Origin: Deltaproteobacteria bacterium HGW-Deltaproteobacteria-18
GTDB taxonomy: Bacteria; Desulfobacterota; Desulfovibrionia; Desulfovibrionales; Desulfomicrobiaceae
Assembly (NCBI GenBank): GCA_002841885.1
Contig: PHBE01000016.1
Coordinates: 1 to 64,000 of the forward strand
Direction of reading: 5' to 3'
DNA: 64,000 nucleotides
Shown: piece by piece, positions 9,301 through 17,616 of the stretch
How the letters are laid out: each line of letters opens with the position of its first letter
Numbering within the stretch: position 1 is the first letter of the stretch
Position numbers and translations under genes: made by a program
Notes under the pieces: generated by a model
Databases searched by the model: none
The model's input: only the letters and a program-made list of their open reading frames with translations
Told to the model about the DNA's origin: nothing

Positions 9301-11951
9301 ACTGGAAGGAGGTCACGGGCGAATCCGCCAAACGCAGGGTGGTCCGCCTGCCCGGCCTGGAGATCGGGGTGACCTACGAGTTCCAGCCTCTGGGCGGGAG
9401 CGTGCCCGGCCCGGTGCGCACCGTGAAGCGGGTCAAGGGGCTGGCCTTCGGCCGTCCGAGCTACGCCGCCAACGTCCAGCGCGACTACGACCAGCGCGTC
9501 GGCGTCAGCGTGCGCAACAACGGCGAATCCCCCCTCATGGTCCGCCTGGAGAGCGGCCAGCCGGCCGATCCGGCCATGCTGGCCAGCTTCGTGGGCACGG
9601 GGTCCGAGGACAAGCCCTTCGCCCTGGCCCCAGGCGAGGAGCGGGAGTTCCAGTTCGCCATCAGCGCCCAGAACGTGAACACCGCCGAGCACCGCATCCC
9701 CATCCGCATTGTTTCGGATACGGGCCTGTCCGACGAGAGCGAGATCCTCGTCAACGTCCGCCTGCCCCACGTGGAGCTGCAGTGGACCGACATCGGCCCG
9801 TCGGCCGGGAACATGGGGCGCGTCCTGCGCCTGACGAACCTCGGCGACGCCATCACCGACCTGTCCGTGACCCCGGCCGACGCCCACGCCGTGGTCCTCT
9901 CGCCCACCGTGCGCCACGGCCTCTTCCCGCGCGGCGCGATCATGGATTTCATCGTCACGCCCCGTTATCACAAGGGTTTCAGGGGGGTGAAGACGATGAT
10001 CCAGGCCTTCGGCCTCGAGAAACGCTTCGACTACCCCTTCGAGGTGCAGCTCGCCCCGGGCGAGTCCATGCACCGCGTCCTGCTGATGCCGGGCGTGGAC
10101 CCGCACGGCGCTGGGGCTGCAGACATGGAGAAGGCCGTCCTGGTCGGCGCGGACAAGGCCCGGGCCGTGGACCCGGGCAGCCTGGACTGGTCCGCGGCCC
10201 AGGCTTCGGACATGACGGGCAAGGGTCACCCCGACCGTTGGGTACTGATGGCCGACGGCATCGAATGGGTCGGCACGGACGGCGACGGGGACGGCACGGT
10301 CGACCACGTCTATGCCGACGTCGGCCCCAACGGGATCAGCGAGTTCGCGGCCCTGCGGGTCGGCAAGGGCTGGCGCGAGACCAACGTTGTCGAGGCGTGG
10401 CTTGAAATGAGCTTCGCCCTGCGCGGCAGCCGCGACAGCTACAAGACCCACGACGTGGAGGTCCTCCTGAACGGCGTGGTCCTCGGATTCCTCAAGGACA
10501 TGCTGCCCGAGGGCAACTTCAGCTTCCGCATCCCGCCCGGGGCCCTGCGCTTCGACAGCTCGGGCCTGCCCGGCGACAACCGCGTCGGCCTGCGCACGAC
10601 CCACCTGCGTGGCGGCCATTACGCCGTCAACAGCGACTTCCGCTTCAAGTTCCGCCTGACCGCCACCCCGGTCTGGACCGCGGCCGCGTCGGCGGGCGAA
10701 GCCCTGGACAAGGCCGTGGCCGTCAGCGGCGTGTCCCTGACTGCCCCGGACCTGAGCCTGTCCTCGTCGCAGCTGGCCATCGCCGGGCCCGAGGCGCCCA
10801 ATGCCGGCGACGAGATGCGCGTCGACTTCCCCATCCGCAACTTCGGCGCGGCCGTGGCCTCGAACGTGGTCGTGGCCCTGCAGCGCATCCTGCCCGGCGG
10901 CAGCCGCGAGGAGGTCGGGCGCACGGTAGTCGGGACTGTGGGCGTGGACCAGCCCGCTACGGGTTCCGTGACCTGGAAGATCCGCGGCGGGCTGAACAAC
11001 CTGGCCCTGGTCGCGGATCCGGACAAGGCACTCGAAGACCCCGACACGGCCAACAACGAGGCCCTGTTCATGCTCACGGCCGCCGGCGACGACACGCCGC
11101 CGACCCTGCGCGTGGCCCAGCCCGCGTCGGGGGCAGTGCTGAAGACGACGGTCACCATGCTCGAACTGAATGCCGATGACGACGCCGGCCCCGTGGCACC
11201 CATGGTCTCCATCGACCGCGGCCTGTGGCACGAGCTGCCGGCGACCAAGGGGGCGGCCACGGTGCCGCTGCTCCTGCAGCCCGGGCCGCACACCGTCGAC
11301 GTGCGGGTGGACGACGCCTCGGGCAACGAGGCGGCCCAGTCCCTTGCGCTGACCGTGGAGCGGTCCTTGCCCGAGGCCAAGCTGCTGGCCCCGGCCGACG
11401 GCGCCGCCATCGCCAAGGGCGTGGTGGCCGTGGACGTGTCCGTGCCGCCGGACGTGGGCCTGGTGGCGGCCCGCGCCGCCGGCGGCCCGTGGCACAAGGG
11501 GAGCCTGCTGGGCGAGACGGCGCGCATCGAGCTGCCGCTCAGGTTCGGCCCCCAGCCTCTGGAGGTCATGGTCGCGGACCGGCATGGCGCGGTGCGCATG
11601 CTGGCCATCCAGGTCACGCGCACGACCCAGCCCCAGGCCGGCGAGCCCCTGGCGGGTCCGGCCGCCTCGGACCAGGGCCTGCTCTGGCCCGAGGGGCACG
11701 CGTCCCTCGAGATCGACCTGTTCCGGTCGTTAAGCGGCGTGCTGCGGCGCCTGGCCCTGGACCCGGAGGGCGAGGCCATGCGCCTGTGGGAGGAGGCCCG
11801 CCGCAAGCAGGCGCGAGGCGACTACGCCGGCGCCCTGACCCTGTACCGCGACAGCCTCATGCTCAAGCCCGACCCCCAGACCGACGAGCGCATCCGCAAG
11901 CTGGAGGTGTACCTGGGAATCAAGCGCATGGGGCAGGGTGTGAAGAAGTAG
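6315..11951 (+). CDS. giant secreted multidomain adhesin-like protein
   Basis: The protein has 1878 residues, with ATG overlapping the previous stop and GGAG in front. Order of parts: an export signal (to about residue 40); two carboxypeptidase-regulatory/PEGA-like beta domains (about 40-195); a cysteine-containing domain (about 210-275); four tandem ~118-residue PPC-like beta units, each ending in an EWG(D/M)N signature near residues 397, 515, 633 and 750; several Ig-like domains; a DGDGDGTVD calcium-type loop near residue 1325; a CARDB-like domain (about 1475-1590); and more Ig-like segments. A C-terminal helical unit carries DYAGALTLYRDSL. The last unit recurs in the 2683-residue protein at 27371-35422. 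The composition suggests a cell-surface or extracellular scaffold. Its ligand is unknown. Confidence 0.8.
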   Translation: MNRHDTKLGLNARRMTATPVLPALLVLLVVLAVASVASAAGPQVVQVMKAGGETLPGVTVVLGGRHATTGPDGVAVFDGLAAGSHDLVVAHPGFDRLARKVDIPAGARQPMSLTLAPSLATVWVARVVVDGLDQPVAGARARLAPVAVNASLAGPVDMVSDWDGWLRATDLAPGRYVLEAGAPGFDPVRREIQVAGGQTVADPKVDGVALDLCRDWASDCGKPAADAWCQANGFLASSAHEVGSDSPPTKVIASGRVCEDPGCDRIVSVTCVGRAGDNRIALRRQSTSAQPAALTMPAAPDDGADPLEPNDSDEAASALRPGEMPAGCIWPRGDRDVYRLDIERPGFLRVHDQGHPMERHVLIRDAAGAQLGEVGTYAGTPLDLTVQVRPGRHFIEVREWGMNGESQVPYRLLVDVLPDDGVDDPAPAQDMKAVRELKPGSMVGSTLLPVGDQDVYRIAVPGAGRLHLRNAGSMERHMQLFGPDGAMLAEVGSYAGNPGALEWYVQGPGTFFAAVREWGDNAWSAEAYALSAWLEPADTLDFASRNDDLAGALPLAPGETVHGSYLPMGDHDVFAVDVGFPGNLRVDAQSPMETHLRILDAAGALLVEQGVYAGHAAALSQPVQAGKYHVMLGEWGDNAASALPYALTVNLDRAEPAETTPLNEDPPRPLKDGEAQSFSIDQIRDRDRFLFEMPRAGEVTVSVAAPLETLIRIYDHGGGQFLKEVGLYAPTRFKEALSVPAPTTLRIELSEWGDNAASLEPGFVMVDTAGRGIAADRVSAETDPAQPRRVALRRDRLDYADQPGECTVDLAGDGKIMVRLPGGTPAKGEFPAQGVYRAQAVCTGLDGQKSRQSFWVQAVGQQDRAGILVTMNNLSEDQAVDAPVTPLAQVVSFDGTNIRRVDFVLDGKAVGSDFQAPFEAALNWPAMAAGRHVLSVSAVDDAGTKAGLERAFNVSEYFELNPPDGTTFTGEHVAVTWQAPKFGPATVRFRPQGGGDWKEVTGESAKRRVVRLPGLEIGVTYEFQPLGGSVPGPVRTVKRVKGLAFGRPSYAANVQRDYDQRVGVSVRNNGESPLMVRLESGQPADPAMLASFVGTGSEDKPFALAPGEEREFQFAISAQNVNTAEHRIPIRIVSDTGLSDESEILVNVRLPHVELQWTDIGPSAGNMGRVLRLTNLGDAITDLSVTPADAHAVVLSPTVRHGLFPRGAIMDFIVTPRYHKGFRGVKTMIQAFGLEKRFDYPFEVQLAPGESMHRVLLMPGVDPHGAGAADMEKAVLVGADKARAVDPGSLDWSAAQASDMTGKGHPDRWVLMADGIEWVGTDGDGDGTVDHVYADVGPNGISEFAALRVGKGWRETNVVEAWLEMSFALRGSRDSYKTHDVEVLLNGVVLGFLKDMLPEGNFSFRIPPGALRFDSSGLPGDNRVGLRTTHLRGGHYAVNSDFRFKFRLTATPVWTAAASAGEALDKAVAVSGVSLTAPDLSLSSSQLAIAGPEAPNAGDEMRVDFPIRNFGAAVASNVVVALQRILPGGSREEVGRTVVGTVGVDQPATGSVTWKIRGGLNNLALVADPDKALEDPDTANNEALFMLTAAGDDTPPTLRVAQPASGAVLKTTVTMLELNADDDAGPVAPMVSIDRGLWHELPATKGAATVPLLLQPGPHTVDVRVDDASGNEAAQSLALTVERSLPEAKLLAPADGAAIAKGVVAVDVSVPPDVGLVAARAAGGPWHKGSLLGETARIELPLRFGPQPLEVMVADRHGAVRMLAIQVTRTTQPQAGEPLAGPAASDQGLLWPEGHASLEIDLFRSLSGVLRRLALDPEGEAMRLWEEARRKQARGDYAGALTLYRDSLMLKPDPQTDERIRKLEVYLGIKRMGQGVKK

Positions 11952-12097
11952 CATGGAGCGCAGATGCCGGTTTGCGGCGTCGCGGACGGGGCATGGCGGA
12001 ACGATGCCCATGCCGGCGCATGCCATCGGAGAAGGTGATAGGAAGATCGAAACGTGACACGGTTTCTCAAGGCGGGTCTGCGCCGCAGGAGGCTCAT

Positions 12098-12292
12098 ATG
12101 GCTCTCTTCACACGGTTTTCGGCGGACGACGCGACCCAGTCCGTCGCCATCTCCTGGCTGCGGGAGGGCGTGGCCGTCTACCCCTACGTCTTCTCCTGCC
12201 CGAACGAGGCCGGGAAGCCTTCGGGCTTCGCCCTGAGGGCCTTCGAGATCGCCTCGGAAACCCTTGCGGCGGGATCGGGGGTGCAGCCATGA
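12098..12292 (+). CDS. small protein of unknown function (64 aa)
   Basis: The short frame has a good ribosome site (CAGGAGG, 12086-12092) seven bases before the ATG and ends in a four-base overlap with the next lipoprotein gene, the spacing used throughout this operon. The product has no signal peptide, unlike its neighbours. I recognise no family. It follows a 146-base gap behind the 1878-residue protein gene. It could be genuine or a leader peptide coupling translation of the next gene. Confidence 0.5.
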   Translation: MALFTRFSADDATQSVAISWLREGVAVYPYVFSCPNEAGKPSGFALRAFEIASETLAAGSGVQP

Positions 12293-13386
12293 GAACCCTT
12301 GCCGTGCTGATGGTGGCGATGCTCCTGCCGGGTTGTCTCATGGACGCCCTGTACGGCAACCTGCCGGACACGGTGCGCATGGACCCGGGCGTCATCGCCC
12401 TGACGGGCCTGAACGGCCCCCATGACGACTTCAACGCCGTGGCCGGGCCGCCGCCCCTGGCCATGGACGCCTTCATCGCCTTCGCCAGCAACGACGCCTC
12501 CGGCGGCAAACGCTTCCGCATCGACGCGGGCCGCCTGGCCCTCAGGCAGGACCCCTTCCCGGGGCGGCGGCAGAAGAACCCGCCCAGACCCGTGGTGCAG
12601 GCCCGCAGGCTCGGACCCTTCGACGTCATCCCCGAGACCGGCGGCGACGTACGCGGCCCGTCCCCCCTCTTCCTTGCCCCCGAGCCCCAGGGCATGTACG
12701 AGAAATCATTCGCTCCCTACGAGACCAAGAGCTATCGCCTGACCAGGGAACCCCTGCCCGCGGACGGCGGCGGCAGACTGCCCGCGGGGGGCGTGTGGAT
12801 GTTCGACTCGAACCATGAGGGCCGACGCAACCTCTATTTCGTCGACGCTGCGGGCAAGGTGCGGCCCTTTTTCGGCAACCGCCCCGACGCCGACGACGCC
12901 TACGCCACGTACGACTTTGCCGCAGGCGAATTGCTGTTCTGCTCGAACCGTTCCGGGCAGTACCGTCTGTACCGCTGCCGCAACCGGGCCGGCGGCACGG
13001 ACTTCGCCCGCTGGCTCGGCGACAGGTCCCAGGCGCAATTCATCGAGCCCGTGGCCGAGTTGCCCGTGGCGGGCGAGACCATGTGCCCCTTCGTGGACGG
13101 CGACGAGCTCTTCTTCGCCTCCAATCGGCCCGGCGGCCTGGGCGGCTTCGACCTGTACGTCTGCCGCCGGACCCCGCAGGGCTGGGGGCCCCCGCGGAAT
13201 CTGCGCGAGGTCATGCCGCCCGGCGTGGGCGTGAACACACCGGGCAACGAGTTTCGGCCTTCGGTCCTGGCCCTGGGGCTGCGCAGCTTCAAGGAACTGC
13301 GGGTGCTCATGTTTTCCTCGGACCGGCCGGGCGGCGCGGGAGGGTACGACCTCTACGTCACGGCCCTGCCCGAGGAGGCCCGGTGA
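12289..13386 (+). CDS. lipoprotein with PD40/TolB-like beta-propeller repeats
   Basis: The protein has 365 residues with a lipobox MLLPGC (Cys16). The body carries repeated WD40-like PD40 blades: GGVWMFDSNHEGRRNLYFVD, ELLFCSNRSGQYRLYRC, ELFFASNRPGGLGGFDLYVC and MFSSDRPGGAGGYDLYVT. This pattern is common in envelope-associated OmpA/TolB-like proteins. A Pro/Arg-rich N-terminal segment (about residues 80-150) separates the lipid anchor from the propeller. ATGA overlap with the preceding small gene. It probably sits on the inner leaflet of the outer membrane or on the surface as a protein-interaction platform. The specific partner is unknown. Confidence 0.8.
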   Translation: MRTLAVLMVAMLLPGCLMDALYGNLPDTVRMDPGVIALTGLNGPHDDFNAVAGPPPLAMDAFIAFASNDASGGKRFRIDAGRLALRQDPFPGRRQKNPPRPVVQARRLGPFDVIPETGGDVRGPSPLFLAPEPQGMYEKSFAPYETKSYRLTREPLPADGGGRLPAGGVWMFDSNHEGRRNLYFVDAAGKVRPFFGNRPDADDAYATYDFAAGELLFCSNRSGQYRLYRCRNRAGGTDFARWLGDRSQAQFIEPVAELPVAGETMCPFVDGDELFFASNRPGGLGGFDLYVCRRTPQGWGPPRNLREVMPPGVGVNTPGNEFRPSVLALGLRSFKELRVLMFSSDRPGGAGGYDLYVTALPEEAR

Positions 13387-13418
13387 CGGTCATCATGCAA
13401 CCAAGGTGGATGGATGCC

Positions 13419-15464
13419 ATGAACAAGGGTTTTCGCGTTTTTCTCGTGCTTCTCGCGTCCGTGCTGGCCTTGGGCCGGACGGACGCCCGCGCCCTGGCCG
13501 ACGCGTCGGCCGGCGCCCCGACGCGTGACGACATCCCGAAGATCCAGCAGCTGCTGGCCCTGCCGGGAGGCCGCACCCTGGTCCTGACGACGGAGAAGGG
13601 CGGGCTGTACCTTTCGGACAGCGGCGGCGGGGGGTGGAGAAAGGCCGAGGGGGTGCCCGAGGTCTTCGTGAACCGGGTTTCGCTGGCTCCCGGGGGGCGC
13701 GTGTATCTGGCCACCTCCGAGGGACTGTACACGTTCTCCAAGGGCACATGGCAGAAGTCTACGGAAGGGGCGTTTTCCGGCATCTTCTTCAACGGCGACG
13801 GGTCCGCGGCCATGCTGCGCTACTGGGGCCGGGGGCTCTATTTCCTCGACGCACGGGGCATGACCGGCGAGTCCCTGCAGGCCATGCAGGACGCCGCGGC
13901 GCGTCACGCCGCCATGGCTGCGGAAGAGGAGGAGCTGAAACGGCAGATGCAGGACCTGCCGCGCGGCGACAATGCCACTCTGGAAGAGAAGCGCGCCGTC
14001 ATGCGCGTCTACACCCGGTGGCAGGACCTGGAGAAGCGCAAGGAAGAGGCGGCCCGCCAGGCGGAAGCGGGCATGCCCGTAAGGGGCATGGGCGGCCTGC
14101 CCGAAGGGGCGTCGGTGGTCGGCGCCATCCCCTGGGAGGGCGGCTGGCTGGCGGGAGTCTTCGGCCACAGCGCGTTCAGCCTGGCCGACGGTTCGCGTCA
14201 GTGGTCCCCCCGGCAGGACGGCCTTCCCGGGCCATGGATTCTGACCCTGGAGGCGTCGCCCTGGGGTCAGGCCTTCGCCGGCTTTTTCGGTGCGGGGCTC
14301 CTGTCCCTTGATCCGGGTTCCACGGCCTGGAAGCGCGTCGACGGCGTGCCTGCGGACTGTTCGGTCCAGGCAGTTTCCTTTGGTGCCGACGGCCAGGTTC
14401 TCGTGGCCACGCGGGAGCGCGGCGTCCTTTTCTCCCCGGACCGAGGCCAGACCTGGGCGCCGGGGCCCGGCGGGAACGTGCAGGGCGTGGCCGTGGGCAA
14501 CGACGGCAGCCTGTGGGCCGGCCTGTGGGAAGGAGGCCTGCGCGTGTCCTCCGACGGCGGGGCGTCCTGGAAGCCCAGGCCCTTCGCTCATGTCGGGCAC
14601 GTGGCCGACATGGCATTTTCCGAAAACGGCCAGGGCTTCGCCGTCCTCGTGGGGCTAGGACTCCTGGCCACGGCCGACAACGGCGCGAGCTGGAGCCAGG
14701 TCGAGCTGCCCGTGCGTCCGGCCCGCGACGTCCGTCTGGCCCTGGACCGGGAAGGCCGCCTCTTCGCGGCCTCGCCGCGCGAAGGGCTGTACGTGTCCGC
14801 CGACAACGGCGCGACATGGACGCGGGACAAACAGGGCCTGCCCGACGGAGGCGTCATGGCCGTGGGTGTGACGCCCGACGGAACGCCCCTGGCCATCCCC
14901 GGCGACGGGTCGGGACTTTTCGCGCGTGGCGGGTCCGGGGAGTGGACCCTGGTGCCTCTGGTCGGAGAGGACGGCTGGGACTACGGCGTCTGGGACCTGG
15001 CCTTCCTGCCCGGCGGCCTGGCCATGGCTTTCGGGCCCCAGGACCTTATCCTGTCCGACGATGACGGCCGGACGTGGCGCAGGCACCGCTTCGGCCAGGC
15101 CATGCGGGAGGTGGCCGTGGACGCCTCGGGAACCATCTTCACCCGGCGCATGATGAGCACCTTTGCCCTGCGCCCCGGGGCAGAGGAGTCGGACGAGGTC
15201 CCGGCCATTCCTGCTGACGCCTACAGGCTGCTGCGGGACGCCGGCGGCGGACGCTGGCTCGGCGCGCGCGTGGATGGAGGCCTTGACGTCCTCGAAGAAC
15301 GCGGCGCGGCCCTGGTGACCGTGTCCGGACACGTTCCCGGGAGCGTTGTCACCACCCTGGCGTCCGGGGCGGGCGGGACTCTTTTCGCAGGGCTGGAGGA
15401 CGGGATGATCATGTCCCAGGACGGGGGGGGCACATGGCGACGTTGCGACCTGATCGACTACTGA
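13419..15464 (+). CDS. secreted sortilin/BNR-type beta-propeller protein
   Basis: The protein has 681 residues with a Sec signal ending near ARA-LADA. At least eight blades carry the BNR/Asp-box pattern SxDxGxxW (GGLYLSDSGGGGWRK, GVLFSPDRGQTW, GLRVSSDGGASW, LLATADNGASW, GLYVSADNGATW, LILSDDDGRTW, GMIMSQDGGGTW), as in sortilin/Ycf48-like propellers. A coiled-coil insertion (EEEELKRQMQ..., about residues 165-225) interrupts the propeller. The ATG at 13419 is chosen because AAGGTGG lies nine bases upstream and a signal peptide follows; GTG 13383 and ATG 13410 are alternatives. It is probably a periplasmic or surface binding module. Confidence 0.8.
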   Translation: MNKGFRVFLVLLASVLALGRTDARALADASAGAPTRDDIPKIQQLLALPGGRTLVLTTEKGGLYLSDSGGGGWRKAEGVPEVFVNRVSLAPGGRVYLATSEGLYTFSKGTWQKSTEGAFSGIFFNGDGSAAMLRYWGRGLYFLDARGMTGESLQAMQDAAARHAAMAAEEEELKRQMQDLPRGDNATLEEKRAVMRVYTRWQDLEKRKEEAARQAEAGMPVRGMGGLPEGASVVGAIPWEGGWLAGVFGHSAFSLADGSRQWSPRQDGLPGPWILTLEASPWGQAFAGFFGAGLLSLDPGSTAWKRVDGVPADCSVQAVSFGADGQVLVATRERGVLFSPDRGQTWAPGPGGNVQGVAVGNDGSLWAGLWEGGLRVSSDGGASWKPRPFAHVGHVADMAFSENGQGFAVLVGLGLLATADNGASWSQVELPVRPARDVRLALDREGRLFAASPREGLYVSADNGATWTRDKQGLPDGGVMAVGVTPDGTPLAIPGDGSGLFARGGSGEWTLVPLVGEDGWDYGVWDLAFLPGGLAMAFGPQDLILSDDDGRTWRRHRFGQAMREVAVDASGTIFTRRMMSTFALRPGAEESDEVPAIPADAYRLLRDAGGGRWLGARVDGGLDVLEERGAALVTVSGHVPGSVVTTLASGAGGTLFAGLEDGMIMSQDGGGTWRRCDLIDY

Positions 15465-15534
15465 CGAGCCCCTCGCGGGCTGAAGCCGGAAGCTTTTTTG
15501 CCGGGCGCGCAGCCCGGGAAACCGGAGGACTGAC

Positions 15535-16851
15535 ATGAGCCTGTTGTGGAGATACGTTGTCGCGAGCTGTGTCATCGTCGCCGCCGCCATGGCCTGGTGG
15601 TATCCCGAACCGGTCCTGGTCCGGGGCGAGCTGGTCGACTGGGGGCGCCTGTACGAACGCCGGAACGCCCCGCCGGAGCACATGATCGGCGCCATGGCCC
15701 TGGGCAAGGCCCTCATCCAGTCGTTCTCGGAGCCCCTGCCGCTGACGGAGTTCATCGCCGGCAACACGGCCGGTCGGACCGTTACCGCCAAGGACCCCGC
15801 CTGGCGGGACGTCTTTTCGGGCCTGGACGCGGCCCTGGACGCGGGGGCGGCTCCGGTGCGCTTCTCCAGGCCCGCCGAGGCGCCGTTCGCCGAACTGGAC
15901 GAGAACCAGCGCTATGTCGAGTTCCGTGACGACAAGGGCCTGCGGTACATGGAATACCGCTTTATCCCGGCCAGGGAATTCGAGTCCGTCGACATCCCCG
16001 AGGACAAGGCCTTCCCGGTGCGGCCGTACTGGCTGGTCATGCTTCTGGGCAGCGTGGGGGCCGTGGGCTTTGGTTTCGCCGGCGGGCGCGCGGCGAGCCT
16101 CGTGGAGGCCAGCTCCGCGGGTCGCGGCGTGCGCTGGTCGGCGGTCTTCGGCGTGCTCTTCTCGGGCATGATCCTGTGGCCCTTCGTGCACGGCACCGTG
16201 GGCAGCGGCCTGAGCTTCGCGTCCATTCTCATGGGCGGGCTGTTCCTCATCGGAGCCCTGGTGGGCCTGTGGCTCTTCGGCTCCCAGGCGCGCATGCTGC
16301 GGGACATGGTCGAGGGCGGCCGCTTTCTCGCGCATTTCATTTTCGACCCCGTCGAGTGGAAGGCTTTCGCCGAGTGGAACTACGGCGAGGAGGCGTCACG
16401 CAAGCGGGCCGTGTGGCTGGTCATTTTCGTCATCTCCGTGGTCGTTGGCGTCGGGCTCATGGCCGTCAAGCGCGACGAGGCCTCGGTCTGGGTCTTCGCC
16501 GGGCTCATGGGCTTCATGGTCGTGCTCTGGCTGCTGGCCGTGGGCCTGCCCTGGCTGACGCGCCGCCGGGATCTGAAGGGAACGGGCGAGGTGTATGTCG
16601 GCGAACGCTGCGTGTACCTGAACGGTTCCGTGCATTCCTGGGGCAAGCTTGGCAGCAGGCTCGATTCGGTGAAGCTGGAGAGAAAACCCATGCCGCACAT
16701 TCTGCTGGTCTATTCGTACATGATGGTGGCTGGGAGGTCCTTGTATTTCTTCCGCAATTACGTCGAAGTGCGCATTCCCGTGCCGCGTAATCAGGCTGAA
16801 GCAGGTGCTGATGTTGTCAAGGCATTGGAGAAATCGGCGCATTCGGGCTGA
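15535..16851 (+). CDS. polytopic membrane protein of unknown function
   Basis: The protein has 438 residues. An N-terminal membrane anchor (5-22) is followed by a ~140-residue extracytoplasmic domain and then about five transmembrane helices (near 165-185, 201-220, 227-246, 291-310 and 318-341). A soluble C-terminal domain of about 95 residues follows. The ribosome site CCGGAGG lies just before the ATG. The layout (large external loop, membrane bundle, cytoplasmic tail) resembles the TMEM43-like family of bacterial membrane proteins, but I cannot confirm that. It is the only clearly polytopic inner-membrane protein in the block and could anchor or energise the exported components. No catalytic motif is visible. 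Confidence 0.7.
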   Translation: MSLLWRYVVASCVIVAAAMAWWYPEPVLVRGELVDWGRLYERRNAPPEHMIGAMALGKALIQSFSEPLPLTEFIAGNTAGRTVTAKDPAWRDVFSGLDAALDAGAAPVRFSRPAEAPFAELDENQRYVEFRDDKGLRYMEYRFIPAREFESVDIPEDKAFPVRPYWLVMLLGSVGAVGFGFAGGRAASLVEASSAGRGVRWSAVFGVLFSGMILWPFVHGTVGSGLSFASILMGGLFLIGALVGLWLFGSQARMLRDMVEGGRFLAHFIFDPVEWKAFAEWNYGEEASRKRAVWLVIFVISVVVGVGLMAVKRDEASVWVFAGLMGFMVVLWLLAVGLPWLTRRRDLKGTGEVYVGERCVYLNGSVHSWGKLGSRLDSVKLERKPMPHILLVYSYMMVAGRSLYFFRNYVEVRIPVPRNQAEAGADVVKALEKSAHSG

Positions 16852-16905
16852 TGTCTTTGTAATATTTGGGATGAATGCGGTTTGCATGTCGCTTCTGGAG
16901 GTACT

Positions 16906-17616
16906 ATGAGGTTGTTGCTGTGTCTGCTTTTCCTGTTTCTCGCCTGTCCTGCATATGCTTCGGAACCGGCTGTGGACACCCTGCCTCCGGAGCTGGTCAG
17001 ACTTCGGGACGAGGGGCGGCTGACGGTCCGGGCCTTGTGGGCCTGGAAGCTGGTCCCGGAGTCCACTGCGGGAATGGCCATGGAGTTTCGTGCACAGGGG
17101 CTGGACCTCATTTCCGCCGACAGGGCGCAACTTGCTTCCTGGCTGGGGCAGGCAGACGAGGGACAGCTTGAACTCAGCGAGGCCCAGCGTGATGTTCTGG
17201 GACAGCTGATCAGCCGCATGGACGAAGGGTTGCCCTCGGGCGACCAGCCCGCTTCAGGGACGTCCGTCGCCCAGGAGCCTTCCGTTGTCGATGCCAATGC
17301 CGATGGCAAAGGCGAGGCCAAAGATCTCGGCGAAATGATCAGGGAACTTGGTGATCAGGCAGAAGGCGGCGATCCCAAGGCGAAGGTCAGCCTGGCCCTG
17401 GCGGTCAAGGCTGGCGCTGGCGGATCGCCTGATCCGATCCGGTCCGTGGCCCTGCTCGAGGACGCCGCGGCAGCGGGTGATGCCGATGCCATGGCGCTTT
17501 TGGCTGATGAATACGAATCCGGCCTGTGGGTGCCCCAGGATGCGGAAAAGGCGGGGCAGCTGCGTCGCAAAGCCGCCGAGGCAGGATCACAACTGGCGCA
17601 GTGGGGGCTCGAATGA
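16906..17616 (+). CDS. secreted TVRAL-domain protein with Sel1-like repeats
   Basis: The protein has 236 residues with a Sec signal ending PAYA-SEPA. Residues ~30-105 form a module with TVRAL, LRAQ-like and GLDL-A segments that also occurs in the proteins at 19781-22441 and 23190-27131. After a linker, two Sel1-like helical repeats follow (GDPKAKVSLALAVKAGAGG..., GDADAMALLADEYESGLWV...). These are a protein-interaction fold of the TPR superfamily. GGAGG lies seven bases before ATG 16906. An in-frame ATG at 16882 would place eight extra residues before the signal and is disfavoured. The next gene starts within its stop. Confidence 0.75.
   Translation: MRLLLCLLFLFLACPAYASEPAVDTLPPELVRLRDEGRLTVRALWAWKLVPESTAGMAMEFRAQGLDLISADRAQLASWLGQADEGQLELSEAQRDVLGQLISRMDEGLPSGDQPASGTSVAQEPSVVDANADGKGEAKDLGEMIRELGDQAEGGDPKAKVSLALAVKAGAGGSPDPIRSVALLEDAAAAGDADAMALLADEYESGLWVPQDAEKAGQLRRKAAEAGSQLAQWGLE

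Noticed and set aside
6222-11699. An 1825-residue open frame on the minus strand
   Set aside because: It is antisense to the 1878-residue exported protein, which has clear domains; it has no family match and histidine/glycine-biased composition typical of antisense GC-rich frames.
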